A DNA stretch of 61,033 bases from Robinsoniella peoriensis (GTDB lineage: Bacteria; Bacillota; Clostridia; Lachnospirales; Lachnospiraceae), in assembly GCF_042680125.1 (NCBI RefSeq), contig NZ_JBHTNY010000045.1. One strand, given 5' to 3'. The notes under the pieces were generated by a model. The model was not told where the DNA came from. It saw only the letters and a list, made by a program, of their open reading frames with translations, and ran no database searches. The translations under genes were made by a program, and so were the position numbers. This document shows positions 26,479 to 35,446 of this stretch, in pieces; position 1 is the first letter of the stretch; each line of letters starts with the position of its first letter.

Positions 26479-26484
26479 TCTTAA

Positions 26485-27513
26485 TTATAAATTATATTTT
26501 GTTTTGATATTGATATCCGTATAAACGAATTCCCGGTCTGCAGATCCACCCTTTACAATCATATCATACAGCAAAAACGGCGGGCGGTACCCCTGTTCAT
26601 ATCCTTCCTGGTCAATCAGGAAATCTACATCATCTTCCAGCAGCGCCTTTTCATTGCGCGGTGTTAAATCGTAGATAATTACATAAGGCCTGCGCTTGGA
26701 ATTTAATTTTTCAAATGCCTGCCGCACACCCGCCTGCCCACCGGATGCTACAAAGATTCCTGCGAGATCCGGCACCATAGAAAGGGTGTTTTCTATAATG
26801 CGTTCTACCTCCTGTGCCTCGTCAAAACTGCTTTGTACGCCTAACAGCTCCATATCCGGAAATGAACGCTTCGTCTCTTCTATAAAGCCTTCCACACGCA
26901 GACTGTTTACACTATTTGTAAAATATCCTGTAATAATCAGAATCTTACCTTTTTTCCCGGTGAGCATCCCCATAAGCCCTGCTGCCGTATAACCACTTCT
27001 TCTGTTATCCAGGCCGACGAAGCAGCATCGTTTCGTCCCTACTATATCCGAATTAAAAGTAATGACCGGAATGTGCTTTTCTTCGGTCAGCTGATTGATC
27101 TTCGTCCGGATCAGGTCACATTCTACCGGCATAATAGCCAGACCATCAATTCCCAGCGCTTCCAGTTCTTCGATCGCCTGAAGCTGTGCCTTTTCGTCAA
27201 TGATGACACTGTCCCGCAGAAGAATCTCCACGCCCCGCTCCCGGAGTTCCCCTGCTGCCTGGCTGATGCCCTTGTTTACCTGAATCATAAAAGAAGACTT
27301 AGATAAATGCGTCACAATGCCTATTTTTAATTTCAGCTGTCCTTTGTCAGGGTTTCTGAACCCCCTGTTAGACTGATAGCCCAGTTCATCGGCTATCTCT
27401 TTTATTTTTGCTGCAACCTCAGGCTTAATCCTGCCACGATTGTTAAGCGCCCTGTCCACCGTCCCTCTGGAGACACCCGCCAGGTCTGCAATCTGTTGTA
27501 TCGTTCCTGCCAT
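26485..27513 (-). CDS. LacI-family transcriptional regulator
   Basis: 342 residues. N-terminal LacI helix-turn-helix (TIQQIADLAGVSRGTVDRAL, about 4-23) with hinge, then a periplasmic-binding-protein-like sugar domain (GIVTHLSKSSFMIQVNKGI...). Ends in YTDINIKTKYNL. It is the last gene of a long minus-strand carbohydrate locus, 196 bp after the response regulator, and has its own promoter with a palindrome nearby, suggesting autoregulation. Probably senses a sugar or polyol taken up by the neighbouring transporters. Confidence 0.87.
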   Translation of the reverse strand: MAGTIQQIADLAGVSRGTVDRALNNRGRIKPEVAAKIKEIADELGYQSNRGFRNPDKGQLKLKIGIVTHLSKSSFMIQVNKGISQAAGELRERGVEILLRDSVIIDEKAQLQAIEELEALGIDGLAIMPVECDLIRTKINQLTEEKHIPVITFNSDIVGTKRCCFVGLDNRRSGYTAAGLMGMLTGKKGKILIITGYFTNSVNSLRVEGFIEETKRSFPDMELLGVQSSFDEAQEVERIIENTLSMVPDLAGIFVASGGQAGVRQAFEKLNSKRRPYVIIYDLTPRNEKALLEDDVDFLIDQEGYEQGYRPPFLLYDMIVKGGSADREFVYTDINIKTKYNL

Positions 27514-27567
27514 AATTTTCCCTCAATCCGTCCTTTTTCATATACTTTTTTACTCACGCCCGCGTTT

Positions 27568-27624
27568 TGCGTTACATGCACGCATTTTTTCTTTTATTAT
27601 AGACTAAAATATATGTTTTGACAA
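27568..27624 (-). promoter_or_regulatory. Promoter and candidate operator of the LacI gene
   Basis: On the minus strand TTGTCA (27624-27619), 17 bp, TATAAT (27601-27596). Downstream, TGCGT-N7-ACGCA (27568-27584) is a candidate LacI-type operator close to the transcription start. Confidence 0.65.
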
Positions 27625-27709
27625 GTGGGAATTAACGCCTTCATTTCGGCGTATAAAGTCTGGACGGACGATGCCCTGCATTGCCTGTCATCTTACCGGT
27701 ATCTGCTAT

Positions 27710-29299
27710 TCAAATTCGCCCGCTGCAGTTCTTCCGGTAATCTGCAGGGCTGCAGTCATTAAGCTTTTTAAACGCTTTTGAAAAATAATGGTAATCATTG
27801 AAACCGGATTGTTCCGCCACTTCTTTAATCTTGCATCCGGTATCCCGCAGCAATTCCCTGGCACATTCCATACGGCAATCCAGAAGATAGTTAGAGAATC
27901 CGATTCCCATTTCCTGTTTAAAAAGATAACTGAGGTACGCATGATTTACTCCTGCCGCATCTGCCACATCGCCCAGTCCGATCTGATGACGGTAATGGTC
28001 GTGTATAAATTCCAAAGCCTGCTTTATAACTGCACTGACATTTTTCGGAATCGCTTTTGTATGGTCTGAAAACAAACGCCTGCAATAATCCTCACAGATT
28101 TTTCGAAGATTTTCAATTTTAATAATTGCTGCATATTCATCCGACGTTCTTTCCAGCTTCACTTTACCGTCCAGGCTTTTCAGCCAGTGCACCACCGCTT
28201 TACTGTCTGCACAATTCTTTCGGCATGCTTCAATGACCTTTTCAAAGGAGTTCTGTAGTTCGTCTTGTTTTTTTCCGGCAATGATCCGGGGAATATCTTC
28301 CAGAAGCTTATTAGCTTCCTCCGGCATTTGTCTGGCTATTGTTTTTGCACCGTCAAAATACAGGATGTCATTGTCCTCGTAGAATTTCAGCTTAATCATT
28401 TCCCTTGCCTGCTGGTATGCCTGACGGATCCCATCTTCTCCAATACAGATATTGCTCACACCTACCGCATACCCGTAAGGTTCCTGTTTACAGCACTTAA
28501 AACAGGCGGAAGCCACACTGGTAAGCTTCTGTTTCATCAGGCTGCTTCTGCACATTGCGGATAAATCCAAAAAGCAGCAGAAGACACCTTCCCCTAAATA
28601 GATTTCTTCCACGTAGGCACTCTCTGTACCAAGAAGCAGCTCCAGCTGTTCCGTCAGCGTATGCAAGAACATCTGACTGTACTGATCCGCCTCCAGGGGC
28701 GTCAATTGTGCTTTTACCCCCGCCCAGTCCGGAATAAACATATTGATTACCGCACTGTTGATAAACTTCCCGTTAATTCCTGCCTCCAGCCTCTGTTTCT
28801 CCCTTTCCTCCAATGACATTGTTCCTGACAATAACTGGTTAAAAAAGTGATACTTCAGGGAATGGCTGCCCATTTTGATCAGCTTTCTGGTCCGTTCCCG
28901 TTCATCCAGCCTTACTCTCATATGTTTCATCTGGTGTTTAGCATTTTCCAAAAGCTCATACAGAGATTCTTCATCCAGGGAATTTTTCAGCACATATTCA
29001 TTCGCCCCAAGCTTCATGGCTTCTTTTACATAATTAAAATCGTCATGACAGCTTAACACAATAATATATATTTCCCTGTCTCTTTCCCGAATTCTTCTGA
29101 TTAGTTCAATTCCATCCATAAGTGGCATGGAAATATCCGTTACTACCACATCTGGAAAAGACTTTTCTATCAGGCCAAGTGCCTCTTCTCCATCCCGCAC
29201 ATCGCCTATGATCTCATAACCTGCCCGCTTCCAGGCTTCGAGCTGTTTTAAATATGTCCTGACTAAAAAATCATCATCTACTATTACTGTACGAAACAT
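27710..29299 (-). CDS. YesN-type response regulator with AraC DNA-binding domain
   Basis: 529 residues. Receiver domain 1-120 with acidic pocket DDD at 8-10, phospho-acceptor Asp about 55 in VTDISMP, and Lys near 105 (YVLKN). A long middle region (about 130-420) and two AraC helix-turn-helix motifs at the C-terminus (IGLGDVADAAGVNHAYLSYL and CKIKEVAEQSGFNDYHYFS, about 430-520). Family members activate sugar uptake and degradation genes. It lies 57 bp after its histidine kinase on the same strand. Confidence 0.92.
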   Translation of the reverse strand: MFRTVIVDDDFLVRTYLKQLEAWKRAGYEIIGDVRDGEEALGLIEKSFPDVVVTDISMPLMDGIELIRRIRERDREIYIIVLSCHDDFNYVKEAMKLGANEYVLKNSLDEESLYELLENAKHQMKHMRVRLDERERTRKLIKMGSHSLKYHFFNQLLSGTMSLEEREKQRLEAGINGKFINSAVINMFIPDWAGVKAQLTPLEADQYSQMFLHTLTEQLELLLGTESAYVEEIYLGEGVFCCFLDLSAMCRSSLMKQKLTSVASACFKCCKQEPYGYAVGVSNICIGEDGIRQAYQQAREMIKLKFYEDNDILYFDGAKTIARQMPEEANKLLEDIPRIIAGKKQDELQNSFEKVIEACRKNCADSKAVVHWLKSLDGKVKLERTSDEYAAIIKIENLRKICEDYCRRLFSDHTKAIPKNVSAVIKQALEFIHDHYRHQIGLGDVADAAGVNHAYLSYLFKQEMGIGFSNYLLDCRMECARELLRDTGCKIKEVAEQSGFNDYHYFSKAFKKLNDCSPADYRKNCSGRI

Positions 29300-29356
29300 C
29301 CCACACCACTCCTTTTGCCACTGCGTGTTATTATCTGTCCTGTTTCTAATTTGGGA

Positions 29357-31093
29357 TTAAACAGAGTATTCATTCGCCTCTCTGTATGCCGGAAGAAAGA
29401 GACATGCTTTCGTTCCATGTCCGATGCTTTCATAAGAAATTCCGCCCTTTTCCCCGTAATACAATTCCAGACGGTCTCTCACATTCGCCACACCAATGCT
29501 GCTTAATCCGCTTGTCTTCCTTGCCTTTTGTGTCAGCAGTATTTTCATCTGCTCCTGTGTCATGCCTCTGCCGTTATCCTCCACCTCCAGATAAAGCCGC
29601 TCATTATCAACTCTTGCGCGTATCAAAATCCTGCTGTCCGTATTTTTCATATCCAGACCGTGGAGCAGAGCATTTTCCACCATAGGCTGCAATAACAGCC
29701 TTGGTACAAAACACCCGTTTGCTTCCGGCTCTATTTTATAATCTACCACAAAATTCCCTTCATATCGGAATTCCTGCAGCCGGATATAATTTTCCAGGAT
29801 ATGCAGTTCATCCGCAACTGTGATAAATGTCCCTTTTTTATTAATACTTGCCTGCAGTAATTCAACAAAATCACTGATCATTGCGCCCAGTTCTTTTTCT
29901 CCCTTCAGCAACGCCGCATACTTGATGGAATTCAAAGTATTATACATAAAATGCGGTGTAATCTGATATTGCAGCGCTTCCAGTTCCGCGTCCTTTTTCA
30001 GCATTTCTTCTTTCACCAGCTGACCGATCAGTTCATTAATATGATCCAGCATGCTGTTAAAATTTCCGGACAATTCACCGATTTCATCGTTTGTATTAAT
30101 TGCAGCTCTTTTATCCAGCTCTCCGCCGCTGACTTCTTTCATAGTATTTGTAAGGCATTTAAGCGGCTTATACATGGCCTTTGTTATAAAGTAGGCAATA
30201 AATACTGCCGCCAGTACAAATATGGCTAAAAACACCGCCAGAAAGTATTTCAGCTGATTCAGATCCTTTAGAATCTCACTTCTGGCCACTACCATTAAAA
30301 ACTGGTAGCCGCTGAAAGTCCCTTTATAAAAAACCCCCAGCTTACTGTTATCACCGCTGTTTGCAAACCCATTTTTGTATAAGACGTTAAAATCTTTACT
30401 TTCATAAATCTTTCCCATATCTTCTGCATTTTGAGAAGATACAATCTCCCCCTGTTCATTTAAAATCATGGCAAGGGTAGTTTTCTGTGCATAAAGCCCG
30501 TCCAGATATTTATAGAAGATCGTCCGTTCTTCCACATTAACCATTATATAGCCCAGTATTTTCCCTTCTTCATCTTCCACCGTGTCCATATAAGATAAAA
30601 AATTAGACGATGATCTGAGCGGATCCTGCACAATGGCAGGCATACTCCCGGCAAATACTGCCTGTGCAATCTCACCTGTCTTTTTCTCCGGAAGCTGTTT
30701 TTCATAGATGGGATAATCCTGAGAGGTGACAATAATCCCCTCATTCGGCAGCACTAAATACACCGAACCAATATCGCTGTAACGCCGTTTATATGTCTTA
30801 AGCGTGGATGCGATATCTTCCAGAACCAGTTCCTTCCCAGTCCTCTGAAATTCCTGAATCTGCTGTTTCATTTCCCCGTCGCAGGAAGCCTGTACCGTAA
30901 TATAGTAGATCTCTTTCAGCGAATCATCAAACACATTCCCCAATTGCTCCATCCGCCCATACAGGTTCTTCCCATAATTATCTTCCACCATATCAGCAGA
31001 TTTAAAATAAAAGGCGATGGTAATAGACAACGCCGTAATCAGAGTAATGCCGACGATTGCCAGCAGGATTTTGCTGCGTATACTGTGAATCAT
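29357..31093 (-). CDS. YesM-type sensor histidine kinase
   Basis: 578 residues from the ATG at 31093, where a transmembrane segment begins at once (ILLAIVGITLITALSITIAF); an upstream in-frame start would put a charged 21-residue extension in front. Extracytoplasmic sensor domain about 35-275, second membrane segment about 280-303, HAMP about 305-357, His_kinase domain with the acceptor His in QITPHFMYNTLN (about 385), and HATPase with NALLHG and GRGMT boxes. It pairs with the downstream response regulator. A sugar-binding lipoprotein encoded at 34178-35122, with no ABC permease nearby, could present ligand to it. Confidence 0.9.
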   Translation of the reverse strand: MIHSIRSKILLAIVGITLITALSITIAFYFKSADMVEDNYGKNLYGRMEQLGNVFDDSLKEIYYITVQASCDGEMKQQIQEFQRTGKELVLEDIASTLKTYKRRYSDIGSVYLVLPNEGIIVTSQDYPIYEKQLPEKKTGEIAQAVFAGSMPAIVQDPLRSSSNFLSYMDTVEDEEGKILGYIMVNVEERTIFYKYLDGLYAQKTTLAMILNEQGEIVSSQNAEDMGKIYESKDFNVLYKNGFANSGDNSKLGVFYKGTFSGYQFLMVVARSEILKDLNQLKYFLAVFLAIFVLAAVFIAYFITKAMYKPLKCLTNTMKEVSGGELDKRAAINTNDEIGELSGNFNSMLDHINELIGQLVKEEMLKKDAELEALQYQITPHFMYNTLNSIKYAALLKGEKELGAMISDFVELLQASINKKGTFITVADELHILENYIRLQEFRYEGNFVVDYKIEPEANGCFVPRLLLQPMVENALLHGLDMKNTDSRILIRARVDNERLYLEVEDNGRGMTQEQMKILLTQKARKTSGLSSIGVANVRDRLELYYGEKGGISYESIGHGTKACLFLPAYREANEYSV

Positions 31094-31316
31094 AGATACC
31101 CCTTTTCCCGGAGCACGATCCGCTTTCTGTGAGTGATACGGCAATTTAGGAGGCACAGCGGGCTGCTCTGACTAAATTTGGCGCATTCCTACAAAAAGCA
31201 GGACGTACAGATTTATACATAAAATTTTCAAACAGGCTATATAAAGTGTTTAAAATTGCTTTCTAAAACACGCTCTAAGCCCCGTCCCCAGAGGGCCGGG
31301 GCTTTAACAAACCCGA

Positions 31317-32336
31317 CTAATATTCTATCTTTACAATGCCACCCTGGCGGTAAGCTTCTGTTGTGGCAAATCCGATCTGTGTAGATTTCGTCCCGTCATA
31401 TACGGTTACTTCCGGCTTCACTCCGTTTTGCACGCAGTTAATAAAGTCTTCCATTTCCAGGCGGTAGGATTCGGCAAATCGCTCCGGAAATCCGCTGACA
31501 CATTCCTGAACCACACCCTGGTTATTATAAATCATACACAGGTTCTTAGCAGGAACAGGGCTTACTCGGATAGATCCTTCCGTTCCGATGATTTCCGTTT
31601 CTACGTGATACCCGTGAGGTGCGGTACGCCCCACATGCACGAAACCAACAGCACCATTTTCACATTTATACATTGCCACACCTGTTTCATCATCGCCTGC
31701 TTCTCTAAACTCCGGATGCTTAAAGGTAGATCCTGTGGCATAGACTTCTACCGGATCAGAGCCCAGGAACCAGCGCATCAAATCAATATCATGAATTGCC
31801 ATGTCAATAAAAATACCACCGCTTGTTGCAGCAAATCTGATTGCCCCGTCTACCAGTGCTTCCGGGTCGATACCGGTTGCTTTTACCATATAAGGAGTAC
31901 CTATTGCTCCTTCTTCTATCTTTTTCTTAGCATAGGCATAAGATGGATCAAATCTTCTCATGAATCCCAGGAAAAACGCAAGCTCCGGATGGCGTTCCAC
32001 AGCCTTTTCCGCTATACGGCATTCCTCCACATTTACCCCCAGAGGTTTATCGGAAAATACATGTTTTCCCGCATCTAACGCTGCTTCTATCTGCCAGCAG
32101 TGCTCTCCGCTGGTTGTAACAATTGCAACCGCATCAATATCCGCCTTTGCCAGCATCTCCCGGTAATCGCTGTACACATCTTCCACACCCAGCACTTCTT
32201 TTGCATAATCAAGTTCCGCCGGCATAATGGAACATGCTGCCGTCAATTCTGCATTAGGAATCTTAAATGCCAGATTTTCTGCATGTACTTTTCCTAACCT
32301 TCCCAAACCTGCAATTCCAACTTTAATTTTTTTCAT
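31317..32336 (-). CDS. Gfo/Idh/MocA-family dehydrogenase, inositol 2-dehydrogenase-like
   Basis: 339 residues from the ATG at 32336 (GAGAGGT upstream). NAD(P)-binding motif GLGRLG at about 8-13; the family EKP motif reads DKP (about 95); active-site region GGIFIDMAIHDIDLMRW near 165-180 with the Asp-x3-His pair, and GFMRRFDPSY near 122 as in inositol 2-dehydrogenases. It likely oxidises a polyol or sugar (myo-inositol, scyllo-inositol or an aldose) with NAD. Directly follows the symporter gene (38 bp), so the two probably share a transcript. No other iol genes are present. Confidence 0.85.
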   Translation of the reverse strand: MKKIKVGIAGLGRLGKVHAENLAFKIPNAELTAACSIMPAELDYAKEVLGVEDVYSDYREMLAKADIDAVAIVTTSGEHCWQIEAALDAGKHVFSDKPLGVNVEECRIAEKAVERHPELAFFLGFMRRFDPSYAYAKKKIEEGAIGTPYMVKATGIDPEALVDGAIRFAATSGGIFIDMAIHDIDLMRWFLGSDPVEVYATGSTFKHPEFREAGDDETGVAMYKCENGAVGFVHVGRTAPHGYHVETEIIGTEGSIRVSPVPAKNLCMIYNNQGVVQECVSGFPERFAESYRLEMEDFINCVQNGVKPEVTVYDGTKSTQIGFATTEAYRQGGIVKIEY

Positions 32337-32374
32337 AAATGATACCTCTCTTCTTTTCATGTTATTGTTTTTCA

Positions 32375-33973
32375 CTATTTTCCAAGTCCCAGTGGGGAGA
32401 AGATAATATATAATACTACAAGCCCTGCCACGCAGAATACAGATGCCGCTTTAATATGTTTCCAGGGCGTTAAATCTACCGCTTTTACATCCTCCAGGAC
32501 AAAATCCGTTTCTCTTGGATGAATCTTTCCTATAAACAGTAATACCAGCACATCGATGATGAACAATACGCTTAAGATATATAAATAATGGACATTCAAT
32601 GGCAAAAACTTTGAAATACTATATAAGATAACATGTGAAATCAAAACAATTTTCGGTGCTGATGCCGGAACCTTTTTTGAGAAAATTCCCACGATCACCG
32701 CAGCCAGAATTGGCATATTATAAAATCCAAAACAAGACTGAAGGAAATCATATAGTCCGGTAGGTGCAAAACTTACCAGAGGTGCTACTACGATGGAAAG
32801 TGCTGCCAGTCCGAAACCGAACCGCCTTCCTATTTTAACCAGGTCTTTATCCGTTGCATCCGGATTAAATAATGGTTTATGTATATCCAGTGTGTACATG
32901 GCAATGGAACCATTCAATGCGCCGTTAAAGGAGCTTAAGATTGCACCGAATAATATCGCTGCAAAGAATCCCAGTAATGCTTTCGGTAATACATCTAAAA
33001 CCAGCATTGGATATGCCAGATCGGAATTAGTAAGTGTCGTTCCGAATTTTCCATATGCTATAATGCCGCAGAAGGTAATGAAGAGTGGTGTCAGCAGCTT
33101 GAATGCTCCAGCCAGCAAAGCTCCTTTTTGTGCTTCTTTTAAATTCTTTGCTGCAAGCGCTCTCTGAATAATAGACTGATTGGTACACCAGTAAAACAAG
33201 TTATTAAACAGCATACCTGTGAAGAGCAATGGCCACGGAACCATAGGCGCCTGTGCATTTGCAGGATTGATCGCATTAAATTTTTCAGCTGGAATCAATT
33301 CAATCAAATGCTGGATTCCTACCAGCGGATTTCCTCCTCCAAGAGACGCCAGACCTAATAGCGGAATCATAAACCCGCCAATAATTAATCCAACCCCAAA
33401 GATACTGTCTGCGGATGCAGATGCTTTCAAACCGCCGATAACAGCATAAGTGGCTCCAATAATGCCCAAAGCCGTAGCTGTAACTACCACACCCATAAAC
33501 TGGGAACTTCCCAGCATTTTATCAATTCCGAAAATCTGATTAAATACCAGCGCCCCGGAATACAATACAGTAGGCAGATAACAGAATAAGTAACCCAGAA
33601 GAAATAATACAGAGACAATTCTCTTTACCCTTCCATCATACCTTTTTTCTAAGAACTCTGGTATCGTTGTAATACCCGCCTTTAGATACCTTGGCAGAAA
33701 GAGCGCTGCCAGGAAAATAGTTGCGATACAGGAAGTAGCTTCCCATGCCATAGGCCCCATATTCGCTGCATATGCCTGACCGCTTTGTCCGATTAACTGT
33801 TCTGTAGACAGGTTAGTCAAAATAATCGAACTTGCAATCACTGGAGCGGTGAGTGATCTGCCTGCCAGAAAGTATCCATCCTGTGTATCCAGGCTTGACT
33901 TTCTTGTTTGTTTTACAACATAAAACCCCACTAAAACCATACAAAGTAAAAAACTAAATACCGTAAATAACAT
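32375..33973 (-). CDS. Sodium/solute symporter (SSS/SLC5 family)
   Basis: 532 residues, about 13-14 membrane segments. Contains the conserved SSS segment near residues 50-70 (SIILTNLSTEQLIGQSGQAY) that contributes sodium and substrate sites in SGLT-type proteins, and the GGLKASASAD region near 180. Substrate likely a sugar or inositol given the neighbouring dehydrogenase. The upstream region has a poor -35 (CTGGAA), a TAGAAT -10 at 34010-34015 (minus strand), and two 17-bp direct repeats, consistent with activator control. Confidence 0.88.
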   Translation of the reverse strand: MLFTVFSFLLCMVLVGFYVVKQTRKSSLDTQDGYFLAGRSLTAPVIASSIILTNLSTEQLIGQSGQAYAANMGPMAWEATSCIATIFLAALFLPRYLKAGITTIPEFLEKRYDGRVKRIVSVLFLLGYLFCYLPTVLYSGALVFNQIFGIDKMLGSSQFMGVVVTATALGIIGATYAVIGGLKASASADSIFGVGLIIGGFMIPLLGLASLGGGNPLVGIQHLIELIPAEKFNAINPANAQAPMVPWPLLFTGMLFNNLFYWCTNQSIIQRALAAKNLKEAQKGALLAGAFKLLTPLFITFCGIIAYGKFGTTLTNSDLAYPMLVLDVLPKALLGFFAAILFGAILSSFNGALNGSIAMYTLDIHKPLFNPDATDKDLVKIGRRFGFGLAALSIVVAPLVSFAPTGLYDFLQSCFGFYNMPILAAVIVGIFSKKVPASAPKIVLISHVILYSISKFLPLNVHYLYILSVLFIIDVLVLLFIGKIHPRETDFVLEDVKAVDLTPWKHIKAASVFCVAGLVVLYIIFSPLGLGK

Positions 33974-34082
33974 ATCCTTACCGCCTTTCTTTCTCCATCT
34001 GATGTCTATATTCTAGCTGATATCAAAAGATTTTCCAGTAAGGGAATTTTTAGATTTGTATGTTATTTTTATGGGTCTTTAA

Positions 34083-34179
34083 TTAGGTATGCATATATTT
34101 TACCAGATCCAGAATCTGATAATTATCTTGTTGTAATATTTCTATATTTTTGTGTCTTATTTTTAGGTATGCATATATT
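34083..34179. promoter_or_regulatory. Direct repeat pair upstream of the symporter gene
   Basis: TTAGGTATGCATATATT occurs exactly twice, at 34083-34099 and 34163-34179, 80 bp apart, 110 and 190 bp before the symporter start; the second overlaps the stop codon of the upstream lipoprotein gene. The core TATGCATA is itself palindromic. A good candidate for binding by the AraC-type response regulator or the LacI protein. Confidence 0.6.
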
Positions 34180-35122
34180 ATGATGATGTTTCTTTTATTT
34201 TTTGATAATCTTCTACATTTTCATTTGTTATAACTTCTACCGGAAGTATCTTCTGATCCTCCTGGTCACTTCCCTTTTTATGATTGACGATATACCGGAC
34301 GGTCTCCTCCCCAATCTCATAACCGGACTGGGATGCAAGTGCCGCTATCCCACCGTTTTTCACCGCCTCAATGGCATCCTCCTGAGCATCCACCGTTATA
34401 ATGGCTACCGGACTTCCTTTCATATACTCCATAATACCCAGGGCAGTCACGGCGCTGGTAGCAAGAATGCCGGAAATATCCGGATTTTCATTCATAAGCC
34501 TGGTTATTTCCCGTTCGGACATCTGAAGATTACTATACCCGCTTTCCACAAATGCCACCTGAATATCTGTATTTTTCTGTATGTAGTCCTCAAATCCCTT
34601 GATTCTGCCAGCATGTGCCATCTGTTTCAAATCCCCGGAAATAATGCCAACTTTCCCCTTATTATGAAGCTGTTTTGCCATATATTTCCCAAGCTCCCAT
34701 CCGGTTTTTTCATTATCAATCCCAATATAAGGCACCTTGGCATCCGCTATCTGCGTGTCATATGCAAAAACCGGTATCCCCATCTCCTTTGCTTTTTTAA
34801 TATAATCTGCATTACTGTAGGAATCAATAGGAGACACCGCCAATGCATCCACCTTTTTATCCAGAAGGTCCTGAATCATTTTCTTCTGAAGCACGGCATC
34901 CGTTTCCGTATCCGGCGAAACAATCAAAACGGAGACTCCTTCCTCATCAGCTGCTTTTTCCATACCGGAACAGACCGACATCCAATACTCACTGTCTCTT
35001 GATTTCGTAACAACGCCAATCACATAAGCATCGTTTTTCGAAACTGTCTCTTGTCGGTTACTGCATCCAGCCAATAGTACCATACACAATACCCCCAAAA
35101 AGAGAATCCCTGTTTTCTTCAT
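34178..35122 (-). CDS. Sugar-binding lipoprotein (ribose-binding/LacI-like fold)
   Basis: 314 residues with a lipoprotein signal (LLAGC, Cys about 19) and a periplasmic-binding-protein type I fold: AYVIGVVTKSRDSEYWMSVCSGM, then the DALAVSPID region near 95 and VGIISGDL near 150. Such proteins normally feed an ABC importer, yet no ATPase or permease gene is present; the genes next to it are an SSS symporter and a YesM/YesN system. It may therefore act as a sensor ligand-binding subunit for the kinase. Own promoter upstream. Confidence 0.85.
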   Translation of the reverse strand: MKKTGILFLGVLCMVLLAGCSNRQETVSKNDAYVIGVVTKSRDSEYWMSVCSGMEKAADEEGVSVLIVSPDTETDAVLQKKMIQDLLDKKVDALAVSPIDSYSNADYIKKAKEMGIPVFAYDTQIADAKVPYIGIDNEKTGWELGKYMAKQLHNKGKVGIISGDLKQMAHAGRIKGFEDYIQKNTDIQVAFVESGYSNLQMSEREITRLMNENPDISGILATSAVTALGIMEYMKGSPVAIITVDAQEDAIEAVKNGGIAALASQSGYEIGEETVRYIVNHKKGSDQEDQKILPVEVITNENVEDYQKIKETSS

Positions 35123-35202
35123 ACATCTTACCCCGCCAAACCATTTTTATATAGAAAAGAGAGGTTGAAATATCTTTCCTGCCTCTCTCTTTGTCTTTTT
35201 TT

Positions 35203-35231
35203 ATTATATCGAATATCCGGCAGGTAAACAA
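35203..35231 (-). promoter_or_regulatory. Promoter of the sugar-binding lipoprotein gene
   Basis: Minus strand TTGTTT (35231-35226), 17 bp, TATAAT (35208-35203). A hairpin (CCTCTCTCTTT with AAAGAGAGG, about 35155-35192) begins near the start site in the leader and is followed by TTTTCTAT, so attenuation is conceivable. Confidence 0.65.
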
Positions 35232-35253
35232 GTGGAGATTCATTTAATTACCT

Positions 35254-35414
35254 AGAGCGTGTTCTAAAATTACTTTCTGACAGCTGTGCGTCACAGTTTG
35301 TGGGAGATTTGTCCCGGATAAAGGGCACGTAGCAGGCTACATAACCTGAATCCGGGACAAATATGCCGCAAAGTGGGGCGTGCAGATGGCGAGAATGAAT
35401 TTCAAACACGCTCT
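35254..35414. repeat. Nested palindromic repeat, family C
   Basis: 161 bp: outer arms AGAGCGTGTT (35254) and AAACACGCTCT (35404-35414); inner perfect 13-bp arms ATTTGTCCCGGAT (35307-35319) and ATCCGGGACAAAT (35350-35362). Related single ends are visible at about 31266-31277 (AACACGCTCTA) and 60548-60560 (AAACACGTTCAAG). No coding potential. Lies between the aldolase and lipoprotein genes. Confidence 0.8.
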
Positions 35415-35446
35415 GGTGCTCCATCCGGAAATTCCAGATGTCTCAT

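Noticed and set aside
34202..35002. 266-residue reading frame on the plus strand
   Set aside because: Antisense to the lipoprotein gene, which has a clear lipobox and fold signature; composition of the shadow is not protein-like.
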